Source: an uncultured Clostridia bacterium
Lineage (GTDB): Bacteria; Bacillota; Clostridia; Oscillospirales; Acutalibacteraceae
Direction: 5' to 3'
DNA: 27,719 nt
Assembly (NCBI GenBank): GCA_945988915.1
Contig: CAMFTS010000006.1
Coordinates: 1 to 27,719, forward strand
The position numbers were made by a program, and so were the translations under genes. Under the pieces are notes generated by a model. That model had not been told where the DNA came from. It saw only the letters and a program-made list of their open reading frames with translations, and did no database searches. This document shows positions 20,981 through 27,719 of this stretch, one piece after another (the first letter of the stretch is position 1; every line of letters starts with the position of its first letter).

Positions 20981-22729
20981 ATGGCACTTGACGGAATAAC
21001 CTTAAAATTTATTACAGAAGAAATAAGTGAATATATTATCGGCTCAAAGGTTGAAAAGATTTATCAGCCTTCAAAATGTGAGTTGGTATTTCTGATGCGT
21101 TCCCGTCAGGGTGCATATCGGCTCTATATGTCGGCAGAGGCCATTTCTCCGAGAATTCATTTAACAAAGAATTCACCTGAGAATCCGTCAAAACCGCCAA
21201 TGCTGTGTATGCTTCTTCGTAAACGCCTTACGGGAGCAACACTTACCGGTATTGAACAAATTTCCCTTGACAGAGTTCTTAGACTTGACTTTGACGCATC
21301 CAACGAAATCGGCGACAAGGTGAAGCTTCATATTTTTATTGAAATAATGGCGCAGAGAAGCAATATTGTGCTTGTTGATGAAAACGGAAAGATAATAGAT
21401 GCCGTTAAGCGGGTGGATGAAACAAAATCAACTTACAGGGAAGTTTTGCCCGGGGGAACATATGTATTGCCACCGAGTCAGAATAAAATTGATATTTCTA
21501 AAGCGACGGTTTCTGAAATTGTAAATAGAATACTTGAAAAGAAGGAGCAAAAGCTTTCGTCTGCAATACTGTCAACACTTCTCGGCGTTTCACCGATTGT
21601 TTGCCGTGAAATAGCATATTACTGTGCGGGGGACGACATTCAAACAGGACTTTTAACCGATGCGCAAACAGTAAAGCTGAATGAGAAAACGGCAAGTATA
21701 AAAAATCAGCTCGAAATGAATTCACCTAAGCCTCAGGTGGTTTTCGATTCCGAAGAAAAACCTCTTGATTTTTCTTTTATGGAGATTGAACAGTACGGAA
21801 ATTCGTTAAAAAAGCAAAATTTTGAAACATTTTCGGAATTGCTGGATTTCTTCTGCTATGAAAAGGACCGTTTGCTGAGAATAAAGCGCAGAGCAGGGGA
21901 TATGCTTAAAACACTCAATAATGCAACGGAAAGAATTTCAAAAAAGGTAAACTTACAAAAAATTCAACTGGAAAAATGCGCAGATAAAGAACAGCTCAGA
22001 ATATATGCGGAGCTGATAAGCTCAAATATATACAGGCTTGAAAAAGGCGCACTGTTTTATGATATTGAAAACTATTATGACAATAATAATACTGTGCGTA
22101 TCTCTGCAAATCCTGCATTAACACCTGTTCAGAACTCGCAGAGATATTATAAGGAATACAGAAAAGCGGTTACAGCTGAAAAAATGCTTGTCGATCTAAT
22201 AGAAAGCGGAGAACAGGAGTTGGTTTATATTGATACGGTTCTTGATGAGCTTTCAAGGGCGGACACGGACGCAGAGCTTTCCGAAATAAGACAGGAGCTT
22301 ATTGAGGGTGGATATATCAGAAAAAGAGCTCGTGACAAAGTTAAACTTCCGAAGCTTTTGCCGCCTTATGAATTTTTGACTTCGGACGGTTTTAAAGTTC
22401 TGGTCGGAAGAAACAATATTCAAAATGATAAGCTTTCAATGAAAACTGCCAAAAATTATGATATGTGGCTTCACACACAGAATTTCGCGGGATCGCATAC
22501 AATCATTGTTTCCGATAACAGAGAAATAACAGAAACTGCCATCGAAGAAGCAGCTTGCATAGCGGCTCATTTCAGTTCAGCTTCAGACGCACAAAAGGTT
22601 CCGGTTGATTATACTTTAATTAAGAATTTAAAAAAACCGAAAAATGCAAAGCCGGGTAAAGTTATATATCATATTTATAATACAATTTATGTAACTCCGG
22701 CAAAGAATCTGCCTGAAATCAATATGTAA
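20981..22729 (+). CDS. rqcH: Ribosome quality-control protein RqcH (NFACT family)
   Basis: Binds peptidyl-tRNA on split 50S subunits and directs C-terminal alanine tailing of stalled nascent chains. ATG 20981 lies six bases after GAGG; an in-frame TTG at 20969 overlaps the nif3 stop but lacks such a site, so 582 residues are preferred. The NFACT-N domain occupies the first 200 residues and keeps Asp97-Arg98 (SLDRVLRL), the pair required for alanine tailing in B. subtilis RqcH. HhH and coiled-coil regions follow (about 180-440). The NFACT-R domain contains GFKVLVGRNNIQND and MWLHTQNFAGSHTII, with AKPGKVIYHIYNT near the end. Full length and intact, in an operon with trmK and nif3. Confidence 0.95.
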   Translation: MALDGITLKFITEEISEYIIGSKVEKIYQPSKCELVFLMRSRQGAYRLYMSAEAISPRIHLTKNSPENPSKPPMLCMLLRKRLTGATLTGIEQISLDRVLRLDFDASNEIGDKVKLHIFIEIMAQRSNIVLVDENGKIIDAVKRVDETKSTYREVLPGGTYVLPPSQNKIDISKATVSEIVNRILEKKEQKLSSAILSTLLGVSPIVCREIAYYCAGDDIQTGLLTDAQTVKLNEKTASIKNQLEMNSPKPQVVFDSEEKPLDFSFMEIEQYGNSLKKQNFETFSELLDFFCYEKDRLLRIKRRAGDMLKTLNNATERISKKVNLQKIQLEKCADKEQLRIYAELISSNIYRLEKGALFYDIENYYDNNNTVRISANPALTPVQNSQRYYKEYRKAVTAEKMLVDLIESGEQELVYIDTVLDELSRADTDAELSEIRQELIEGGYIRKRARDKVKLPKLLPPYEFLTSDGFKVLVGRNNIQNDKLSMKTAKNYDMWLHTQNFAGSHTIIVSDNREITETAIEEAACIAAHFSSASDAQKVPVDYTLIKNLKKPKNAKPGKVIYHIYNTIYVTPAKNLPEINM

Positions 22730-22849
22730 AGTAATTAACTTTACATATTAAGCGACTTTAATGCAAAGATTGAAATAATTATAAGTATTTAAAAACCTAT
22801 GATTTTATAAAAAGCAATTAAATTTTATATAAAATTACAAAAATTACTG

Positions 22850-22878
22850 TTGACAATAAAAATCAATTGTGATATCAT
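22850..22878 (+). promoter_or_regulatory. Promoter and structured leader of the cohesin-like protein gene
   Basis: Perfect TTGACA (22850-22855) and TATCAT (22873-22878), 17 bases apart. The leader of about 100 bases contains two hairpins: TATAGT/ACTATA (22886-22918) and GTCGCA/TGCGAC (22931-22956). It ends in AAGGCGG before the ATG. Strong promoter plus folded leader fits an abundant protein. Confidence 0.7.
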
Positions 22879-22984
22879 ATGTGCATATAGTGAAGGCACA
22901 ATTATGCTCTTTACTATAAATCTAATAATCGTCGCAGAACCATTAAATATTGCGACAAATAATTTAAAAAGGCGGTAAAAAAAC

Positions 22985-23614
22985 ATGAAAAAGGTTCTTT
23001 CAGTTCTCGTAGCAGCAGTTATGCTCGCAGCTCTTTGCGTTCCTGCTTTTGCAGCTGGCGAAGCTGTTACACTCAAAGCAGACAAGACAGAAGTAGCTAT
23101 CGGCGATACAGTTACAGTTACTGTTGATGTTGCTAAGCTTTCAGGTCTTGAAGCAACAGTTAACTATGATGCAGACGCTTTCGAGCTTGTAAGCGCTACA
23201 GCTTCTGACCTTATGCTTGGTCAGGTTAACGACGGTACAGCTGGTGCAGTTAAATATGCAGGTGCAGCTGCAGACGTTAAAGACGGTACAGTTTTAACAG
23301 TTGTTCTTAAGTACAAGGGCGGCGAAGGTGCTATCACACTTGATGTTGCTGATGCAGTTGACGCTGACGATAACAGCCTTGATCTTACAGCAGCAGCTCT
23401 TGCTATTACTGAAGCTACAACAACTACAACTACAACAACAGTAGCAACAACAGCTCCTACAACAGCAGCTACAACAGCAGCTACAACAGCAGCTAAGACA
23501 ACAGTTAAGAATCCTACAACAGGTAGTTCTGTATCAGTTGCAGCTAGCGCAGCAGCAGTAGTTGTTATGGCAGTAGCAGTTGCTTACACAATGAAGAAAA
23601 AGGACGAAGAATAA
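22985..23614 (+). CDS. Secreted cohesin-like protein with Thr-rich stalk and C-terminal anchor
   Basis: A 209-residue exported protein. A signal peptide (1-24, ending PAFAA) precedes a cohesin-like beta-sandwich of about 115 residues: LKADKTEVAIGDTVTVTVDV, then LEATVNYDADAFELVS, then DGTVLTVVLKYKGGEG, all pattern matches to type I cohesin strands. A Thr/Ala-rich stalk (about 143-174) follows. The end looks like a cell-surface anchor: NPTTG at 176-180, a hydrophobic helix (about 183-202) and KKKDEE, like sortase signals of NPxTG type, though a plain C-terminal membrane anchor would fit equally. No dockerin partner is in the window, so a cellulosome role is unproven; cohesin-like domains also occur outside cellulosomes. 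Codon use is strongly biased, as in highly expressed genes. Confidence 0.85.
   Translation: MKKVLSVLVAAVMLAALCVPAFAAGEAVTLKADKTEVAIGDTVTVTVDVAKLSGLEATVNYDADAFELVSATASDLMLGQVNDGTAGAVKYAGAAADVKDGTVLTVVLKYKGGEGAITLDVADAVDADDNSLDLTAAALAITEATTTTTTTTVATTAPTTAATTAATTAAKTTVKNPTTGSSVSVAASAAAVVVMAVAVAYTMKKKDEE
23457..23492 (+). repeat. 12-bp tandem repeat (three copies) in the cohesin-like gene
   Basis: Three exact copies of CTACAACAGCAG encode Thr-Thr-Ala-Ala units of the stalk. Identical codons in tandem make slippage and length variation between strains possible. Confidence 0.85.
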
Positions 23615-23649
23615 TTAATTATTCTTAAAGTTCAAAACTAAAAGAATTT

Positions 23650-23681
23650 AGCGTTCACAGTTATCTGTGAACGCTTTTTCT
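23650..23681 (+). terminator. Terminator after the cohesin-like protein gene
   Basis: Perfect 11-bp stem AGCGTTCACAG (23650-23660) and complement (23665-23675), TTAT loop, followed by TTTTCTTTTT. Confidence 0.9.
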
Positions 23682-23713
23682 TTTTGTCAATTTGTGTTAA
23701 TAAACAAAAATCT

Positions 23714-23744
23714 CAAAAAAAAGAAGCACAAAAGTGCTTCTTTT
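23714..23744. terminator. Terminator of the 6S-like RNA
   Basis: Stem GAAGCAC/GTGCTTC (23723-23740) with a four-base loop. The A run at 23714-23722 reads as the U tract for the minus strand; four T on the other side allow weak use from the plus strand. Confidence 0.85.
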
Positions 23745-23935
23745 AAATACCCGCCCGACCGTAGTCGGTGAATAATAACCTGCATAAATAAGCAGGTGGG
23801 TACCTCACTTTGACTTACGTATGCTCCCAGCGTCCGCAAAAGCGGGAGGTCTGCTCCACAGCCTCAGTATAACGGTTCCCTTTAAGAAAGTGTTGGGTTA
23901 ATATCATCCGAACATTTATCGTATCGGGCAGGCAT
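23714..23935 (-). ncRNA. ssrS: Probable 6S RNA
   Basis: On the minus strand this region can fold as a long rod. The 5' segment TGCCTGCCCGA (23934-23924) pairs with TCGGGCGGGTA (23758-23748). Inside it TTCGGATGATATTAACCC pairs imperfectly with GGTTATTATTCACCGA, then an open central region, then an apical stem built around CCGC-TTTT-GCGG. A small ACCTGC/GCAGGT hairpin sits on the 3' side, as in several 6S RNAs. Length of about 188 bases and the terminator on the same strand fit. The initial promoter is weak; transcription may begin within the 3' end of the DUF1292 gene or continue from it. Identity as 6S is by architecture, not by remembered sequence. Confidence 0.55.
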
Positions 23936-23977
23936 CAATAGATTTTGTAAAATGTATAGAAATATACAAATCAAAAA

Positions 23978-24277
23978 TTATTCTTCTTCATCAAGGTCAT
24001 AAAGCTCTGAAAGTCTTTTTTCAAAGATTTCACCAATTTCATCAAACTCTGCTTCGTCTTCAATAGGTTCAAGATAAGTTTCGCCGTCTTCTTCAATAAC
24101 CTTTAATATGATAAGCTCGCCGTCATCATCTAAAATTTCGGCAGTTTCATCGTAATAAGGTGTAAGCGCAACATAGCGGGCGTCATCGGTTTCTATTCTG
24201 TCAAGCTCTTCAAAAATATGCTCAACGCCGTTTTCATCTGTAACGGAAACTATATCCGGTCCGTATTCTTCGCTCAT
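23978..24277 (-). CDS. DUF1292 / YrzB-family acidic protein
   Basis: A 99-residue very acidic cytoplasmic protein of the DUF1292 (YrzB) family, conserved across Firmicutes without a known function. Typical segments are PDIVSVTDENGVEHIFEELDRIE near the start, then RYVALTPYY, then a long acidic ELIILKVIEEDGE stretch. It has a clear minus-strand promoter (TTGACC, 17 bases, TAAAAT) and an ACGGAGG ribosome binding site. The 6S-like RNA follows on the same strand after 42 bases, so it may be co-transcribed or use a promoter inside the gene's end. In many Firmicutes this family is found next to RuvX/YqgF; that neighbour is not present here. Confidence 0.9.
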   Translation of the reverse strand: MSEEYGPDIVSVTDENGVEHIFEELDRIETDDARYVALTPYYDETAEILDDDGELIILKVIEEDGETYLEPIEDEAEFDEIGEIFEKRLSELYDLDEEE

Positions 24278-24303
24278 ATAAATACCTCCGTTTCTTTATC
24301 TAT

Positions 24304-24332
24304 ATTTTACAACTAAACTTAATTTAGGTCAA
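24304..24332 (-). promoter_or_regulatory. Promoter of the DUF1292 gene (minus strand)
   Basis: On the minus strand TTGACC (24332-24327) and TAAAAT (24309-24304), spaced 17 bases, just upstream of ACGGAGG. Confidence 0.7.
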
Positions 24333-24392
24333 TAGTAAATAATGTTATGTGTAATTATTTGAAAAAAATATATTTTTTTTAAAACATTGTTG

Positions 24393-24420
24393 TTGACAAT
24401 GACGAAAAACATGGTATAAT
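24393..24420 (+). promoter_or_regulatory. Consensus promoter of the standalone RNA
   Basis: Perfect TTGACA (24393-24398) and TATAAT (24415-24420) with a 16-base spacer, plus a TG extended -10. One of the two strongest-looking promoters in the window. Confidence 0.85.
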
Positions 24421-24426
24421 TTACTT

Positions 24427-24608
24427 GAACTTAAGAACTTTTTAAATATTGTGGGCTAAGGGGCGAATCCGTTGTTCGTTTTTTAATTCTTTTGCGTTCA
24501 TGGTTTCGCCGCTCAGACTACTCTTCAATTTGAGTTTGAGCTGAAGCCTTAATTGGCACCAAAAATAAATATTTATAATAAAAGACCGCTCTTTCGAGTG
24601 GTCTTTTG
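24427..24608 (+). ncRNA. Standalone structured RNA candidate, unassigned
   Basis: About 180 bases start from a consensus promoter and stop at a strong terminator, with no open reading frame of note and no gene downstream on this strand. The next gene converges from the other side, so this is not a leader of it. A three-way junction is supported by pairings: TAAGG (24457-24461) with CCTTA (24547-24551); GGCGAATCC with GGTTTCGCC (24462-24470 and 24502-24510, one mismatch); and GCTCAGACT with AGTTTGAGC (24511-24519 and 24533-24541, one G-U). I could not match it to a family I know by sequence. Known abundant Firmicutes RNAs such as the raiA motif remain possible, as does a 6S paralogue. Confidence 0.65.
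24580..24607. terminator. Terminator of the standalone RNA, shared with the aldose epimerase gene
   Basis: AAAAGACCGCTC and GAGTGGTCTTTT form a 12-bp stem with one G-U pair and a TTTC loop. A-rich and T-rich flanks make it bidirectional for the two converging units. Confidence 0.88.
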
Positions 24609-24618
24609 CTTTTATTTT

Positions 24619-25473
24619 TTATTCAATAAATTCTGCACACCAAGCGAAAGAAAAGCTTTCTCCTGAATTCAGCTTTTCAATTCCCCGTTTATCGGAAATA
24701 TCAGCCTTTTTGTCATAGCTGTCATTGATTCCGTGCCAGGGTTCAAGACAAACATAAGGAGCATTAGGCTTTGCCCATATAGCAAAGTAAGGAGCATCGC
24801 CGAAGTTGAAAGCAATCTTCTTATTACGCTGTAAATTGTTCAAAATAACGCTTTTTGAATTCAAACCGGAAAAGATTAAAGCGTCCTTGTCAAATGTGTT
24901 TTCGGCGATTTTTAAGATGTTTTCATTTGAAAGGATTAAATCTTTTTCTTCCAACAAAACAGAATCGTGGTCAATTCTTTCGCTGTATGCTGTTTCAGGC
25001 TTTTCAAAAACTATTTCATCACCGATGTCACAGTTGAAAGCCGGATGAGCACCGACAGAAAAATACATAATCCCGTCATTTTCATTCTTTACGGTATGTG
25101 TTACCGTAAGCTTGCTGCCGTCAATTTTAAACGCAACAAACAATTTGTATTTGTATGGATATGATTTCAGTGTTTCTTCATTGTCAGTCTGCATAAAGAC
25201 TAATTCATTATCACTTTTAGAATATAATTCAAAATCGTAATGTCTTGCAAGACCGTGCCTTATCATTTGGTATTCTTTGCCGTTAAGGCAGTATTTGTCA
25301 TCAAGCATTTTACCTATAACAGGGAAAAGAATAGGTGATTGTCCGTTCCAGATTTCCGGGTTTCCCTGCCATAAAAATTCGTATCCCGTACTTTTTGATT
25401 TTACGCTTGTGAGTACCGACCCGAAATGCTTAACGCTGATTTCAAGAAAGTCATTGCTTATTGTACTAATCAT
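24619..25473 (-). CDS. Aldose 1-epimerase family protein (LacX-like)
   Basis: A 284-residue protein of the galactose mutarotase-like superfamily, LacX/YeaD-type subgroup, that probably interconverts the alpha and beta anomers of a hexose or hexose phosphate in the cytoplasm. Visible signatures: ILFPVIGKM near residue 48, RHGLARHYDF (the His pair near 72-76), SVGAHPAFNCD with the key histidine, and APYVCLEPWHG with the conserved acidic residue close to the C-terminus. It has a minus-strand promoter (TAGACT, 17 bases, TAAAAT) and GGAGG before the ATG. It converges on the standalone RNA. Its sugar partner is unknown; the GH36-like enzyme elsewhere in the window could release galactose, but no operon links them. 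Confidence 0.88.
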   Translation of the reverse strand: MISTISNDFLEISVKHFGSVLTSVKSKSTGYEFLWQGNPEIWNGQSPILFPVIGKMLDDKYCLNGKEYQMIRHGLARHYDFELYSKSDNELVFMQTDNEETLKSYPYKYKLFVAFKIDGSKLTVTHTVKNENDGIMYFSVGAHPAFNCDIGDEIVFEKPETAYSERIDHDSVLLEEKDLILSNENILKIAENTFDKDALIFSGLNSKSVILNNLQRNKKIAFNFGDAPYFAIWAKPNAPYVCLEPWHGINDSYDKKADISDKRGIEKLNSGESFSFAWCAEFIE

Positions 25474-25494
25474 AGTAATACCTCCCTAAAGAGC

Positions 25495-25523
25495 ATTTTA
25501 GCATTATCAAAATAAAAAGTCTA
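25495..25523 (-). promoter_or_regulatory. Promoter of the aldose epimerase gene (minus strand)
   Basis: On the minus strand TAGACT (25523-25518) and TAAAAT (25500-25495), spaced 17 bases, between the permease terminator and the ribosome binding site. Confidence 0.5.
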
Positions 25524-25526
25524 TAT

Positions 25527-25557
25527 AAAAAAGCAGATGCTCAAAAGAACATCTGCT
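25527..25557 (-). terminator. Terminator of the pyrR-permease operon
   Basis: On the minus strand AGCAGATG pairs with CATCTGCT around a ten-base loop and is followed by a run of T. It ends the operon before the aldose epimerase promoter. Confidence 0.8.
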
Positions 25558-25583
25558 GTAATTTAATTTAATTGATTATTAAA

Positions 25584-26930
25584 TTATTTTGCTTTCTTTG
25601 ACTCAGACTTACCGAGAATAAGGTTTGTAATGATGCCAAGGATAAGAGCACAAGCAACTGATGTAAGTTTAACCTGACCAAAGCTGAGTGTAAGTCCGCC
25701 GATACCGCAGATAAGAATAACTGCAACAACGAAGAGATTTCTGTTTTCGCCGAGGTCAACATTCTGAATCATCTTAAGACCGCTGACTGCGATGAAACCG
25801 TAAAGAGTAACGCAAACACCGCCCATTACGCAGTTCGGAATTGTTGAAAGGAATGTTACAAACGGACCGAAGAATGAAATGATAATAGCCATAATAGCTG
25901 TTGTAAGGATTGTAATTACAGAAGCATTTCCTGTAATAGCTACACAGCCAACTGATTCGCCGTATGTTGTGTTCGGGCAACCGCCGAAGATAGCACCTGC
26001 CATTGAACCGATACCGTCACCGAGAAGAGTTCTGTGAAGACCGGGCTCTTTAAGAAGATCCTTACCGATAACAGATGAAAGGTTTTTATGGTCAGCAATA
26101 TGCTCAGCAAATACAACGAATGCAACAGGAACATAAGCAACAGCAACGGTTGCAATATATTTGCCGTCGATCGCGGAAAGACCTTTAGCAGCCATTAAGA
26201 ATGAGAAATCAGGGATTGAGAAAATCTTCATATTATTGAATACGCTGAAATCAATTACCTGAAGAGCTGTGTTGCCGGTTTTAATACCGATTACAGTGAA
26301 GATAGTTGCAACGGCATAACCTGCAAGGATACCGATGATGAACGGGATAAGCTTTGCCATTTTCTTACCGAAAACAGAGCAAATCATAACAACGAAGAGA
26401 GTTACAAGACCGCAGATAAGTGCAACATAAGGACTTGCAACGCTTGCACCGTCAGCGTCAAGAACTTTACCGACTGTAAGATCACCAACTGCATTGCCTG
26501 CAAGTGAAAGACCGATGATAGCAACAGTAGGTCCGATAACAACTGCCGGCATAAGCTTGTCTATCCAAGCAACACCTGCAACTTTAACAATAACTGCAAT
26601 TAAAACATATACAAGGCCTGCGAAAACAGCACCGAGGACGATACCTGCATAACCTGCTTCAGCTGATACAGCACCACCGAATGCCGCAAACATTGAACCT
26701 AAGAAAGCAAATGAAGATCCAAGGAAAACGGGGCTGTTAAACTTTGTAAAGAGAAGATAAACAATAGTGCCGATGCCTGCGCCGAAAAGAGCGGCTGACT
26801 GGCTCATACCGTTACCTACGATTGAGGGAACTGCGATTGTTGCTGCAAGAATTGCAAGCAACTGCTGAAATGCGAACACAATAAGCTGTCCGAATTTCGG
26901 CTTGTCTTTGATGTTGTAAACGAGATTCAT
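25584..26930 (-). CDS. uraA: Uracil permease (NCS2 family)
   Basis: Proton-coupled nucleobase transporter of the NCS2 family, 448 residues with about 14 membrane segments in the cytoplasmic membrane. The N-terminal FAFQQLLAILAATIAVPSIVG is typical. The functional core has VVFAEHIADHKNLS (acidic and His residues corresponding to the E. coli UraA substrate site), then FGGCPNTTYGESVGCVAITGN with the conserved GES glutamate. The last residues are lysine-rich. It lies 34 bases downstream of pyrR, in the same operon and under its attenuator, which strongly favours uracil over xanthine as substrate. TAGGAGG precedes the ATG. A short AAGGC-GCAA-GCCTT hairpin lies between the two genes (26953-26966). 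Confidence 0.93.
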   Translation of the reverse strand: MNLVYNIKDKPKFGQLIVFAFQQLLAILAATIAVPSIVGNGMSQSAALFGAGIGTIVYLLFTKFNSPVFLGSSFAFLGSMFAAFGGAVSAEAGYAGIVLGAVFAGLVYVLIAVIVKVAGVAWIDKLMPAVVIGPTVAIIGLSLAGNAVGDLTVGKVLDADGASVASPYVALICGLVTLFVVMICSVFGKKMAKLIPFIIGILAGYAVATIFTVIGIKTGNTALQVIDFSVFNNMKIFSIPDFSFLMAAKGLSAIDGKYIATVAVAYVPVAFVVFAEHIADHKNLSSVIGKDLLKEPGLHRTLLGDGIGSMAGAIFGGCPNTTYGESVGCVAITGNASVITILTTAIMAIIISFFGPFVTFLSTIPNCVMGGVCVTLYGFIAVSGLKMIQNVDLGENRNLFVVAVILICGIGGLTLSFGQVKLTSVACALILGIITNLILGKSESKKAK

Positions 26931-26964
26931 TTTCTTTTCCTCCTATATTTTAAGGCTTGCGCCT

Positions 26965-27504
26965 TTAATTAACATTTTTTATAATCACAACTTCGGTTTT
27001 ACTGTCGATTTCATCAACACATACTTTGATAAATTCATCTTTTGAAGTCGGGACATTTTTTCCTACATAATTTGCACAGATAGGCAATTCTCTGTGACCG
27101 CGGTCAACCATAACTGCCAGCTGAATAACGGACGGTCTGCCTAATTGCATAATTGCATCCATGGCAGCTCTTGCAGTTCTGCCTGTGAAAAGGACATCGT
27201 CAACAAGAATAATGTTCTTTTCGTTAACATCAAAACTTATAACTGTTCCGTTAACATGCGGAGTGGAGTATTGTTCTGTTAAATCATCTCTGTAAAGAGT
27301 AATATCAAGCTCACCGAGCTCAACTTTTATATCTGAAAATTTTTCAATATTTTCTTTTAATAGCTTAGTGATAGGGACACCGCGTCTTTTTATTCCGATT
27401 AAATATATTGTTTGAGTATCAGGATTTCTTTCAATAATTTCATGTGAAAGACGCGCAAGCGTTCTAAGCATAGTTTGTTTATCTATTATTACTTTGCTGT
27501 CCAT
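26965..27504 (-). CDS. pyrR: Bifunctional PyrR: pyr attenuation regulator and uracil phosphoribosyltransferase
   Basis: Senses UMP/UTP and binds the pyr mRNA leader to promote termination; also has uracil phosphoribosyltransferase activity. From the ATG preceded by AGGAG it is 179 residues, the usual length; an upstream extension of 17 residues runs through the attenuator hairpin and is rejected. The PRPP-binding signature ILVDDVLFTGRT lies at 99-110 and IGIKRRGVP near 36-44. It is preceded by a PyrR attenuator of the expected design and followed by the uracil permease gene. This is a minimal pyr operon: none of the biosynthetic genes (pyrB, pyrC, carAB) is adjacent. Confidence 0.96.
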   Translation of the reverse strand: MDSKVIIDKQTMLRTLARLSHEIIERNPDTQTIYLIGIKRRGVPITKLLKENIEKFSDIKVELGELDITLYRDDLTEQYSTPHVNGTVISFDVNEKNIILVDDVLFTGRTARAAMDAIMQLGRPSVIQLAVMVDRGHRELPICANYVGKNVPTSKDEFIKVCVDEIDSKTEVVIIKNVN

Positions 27505-27517
27505 AAAAACTCCTAAC

Positions 27518-27600
27518 AAAAAACGCCTTGTCAATCGACAAGGCGTAGCTATCACGCAAAAATGTTATCCTTGCCGGTCTCTCGTACCGAATTAAAGGTA
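27518..27600 (-). promoter_or_regulatory. PyrR-binding attenuator
   Basis: Read on the minus strand, the leader has a PyrR-site hairpin CGGTACGAGAGACCGG (27589-27574) followed by CAAGGATAAC, matching the B. subtilis pattern with GAGAG in the loop. It then has a terminator CGCCTTGTC/GACAAGGCG (27545-27524) with six T. The segment GGCAAGG can instead pair with CCTTGTC in the terminator arm, forming the antiterminator. PyrR binding should stabilise the first hairpin and so allow termination when pyrimidines are plentiful. Confidence 0.88.
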
Positions 27601-27618
27601 AACTGTTTTATTTTTGCT

Positions 27619-27647
27619 ATAATATCATATATATTGACAAAAGTAAA
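27619..27647 (-). promoter_or_regulatory. Promoter of pyrR (minus strand)
   Basis: TTTACT (27647-27642) and TATTAT (27624-27619) with a 17-base spacer and a TGA extended -10. Bases beyond 27648 to the window end show no gene that I can support. Confidence 0.5.
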
Positions 27648-27719
27648 TAGAAAAGTGAATTTTTCCGACCTTTTTTGACGATTTGTTTTAGCAAAATAAT
27701 GTTTGCTATTTATTCTTTC

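Noticed and set aside
26953..26966. AAGGC-GCAA-GCCTT hairpin between pyrR and uraA as a terminator
   Set aside because: Five pairs with no T run; more likely a processing or stability element, if anything.
27505..27555. Upstream ATG extending PyrR by 17 residues
   Set aside because: It would run through the attenuator hairpin and lacks the AGGAG spacing that the ATG at 27504 has.
27660..27719. TTGACG with an AT-rich stretch at the window end as a plus-strand promoter
   Set aside because: No convincing -10 at the right distance and no gene visible before the sequence ends.

Overview
The window looks like a chromosomal segment of a low-GC Gram-positive anaerobe of the class Clostridia, most likely Ruminococcaceae/Oscillospirales. 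The grounds are Firmicutes-type genes (RqcH, TrmK plus Nif3, YnzC/DUF896, DUF1292, PyrR with an RNA attenuator), TTGACA/TATAAT promoters, AGGAGG ribosome binding sites and a cohesin-like surface protein. This is inferred from protein families and signals, not from an rRNA gene. No tRNA, rRNA, IS element, prophage or CRISPR array was seen.

Layout. 1-278: a 55-bp direct repeat carrying a terminator, flanking a segment with three palindromes. 279-2458: araA-araD for L-arabinose use. 2500-4705 (minus): a pseudouridine synthase and the CCA-adding enzyme, divergent from the small DUF896 protein (4826-5035). 5165-9416: a divergent type IIA topoisomerase pair (ParE/ParC-like). 9490-13291: the translation and secretion block rpmG-secE-nusG-rplK-rplA-rplJ-rplL, with two L1-binding rRNA mimics and an L10 leader. 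rpoBC does not follow.

13313-15075 is the most accessory-looking part. It holds an acidic 47-residue helix-repeat peptide with its own promoter and terminator, an orphan lipoprotein, and a small XRE regulator divergent from a four-helix membrane protein with three evenly spaced operators between them. 15078-19565 has a C_GCAxxG_C_C protein coupled to a large GH36-like glycosidase with a LamG-like tail, a GtrB-type glycosyltransferase and a DUF1858 protein. 19586-22729 is a tight trmK-nif3-rqcH operon.

22850-23681 encodes a secreted cohesin-like protein with a Thr-rich stalk and a C-terminal anchor. Next come a 6S-like RNA and DUF1292 (minus), then an unassigned standalone RNA candidate with its own promoter and terminator (24393-24607). 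An aldose epimerase, and pyrR-uraA under a PyrR attenuator, close the window on the minus strand.

The strongest candidates for something undescribed are the 47-residue peptide (13381-13524), the standalone RNA at 24427-24608 and the three-operator XRE/membrane-protein switch (14298-15048).
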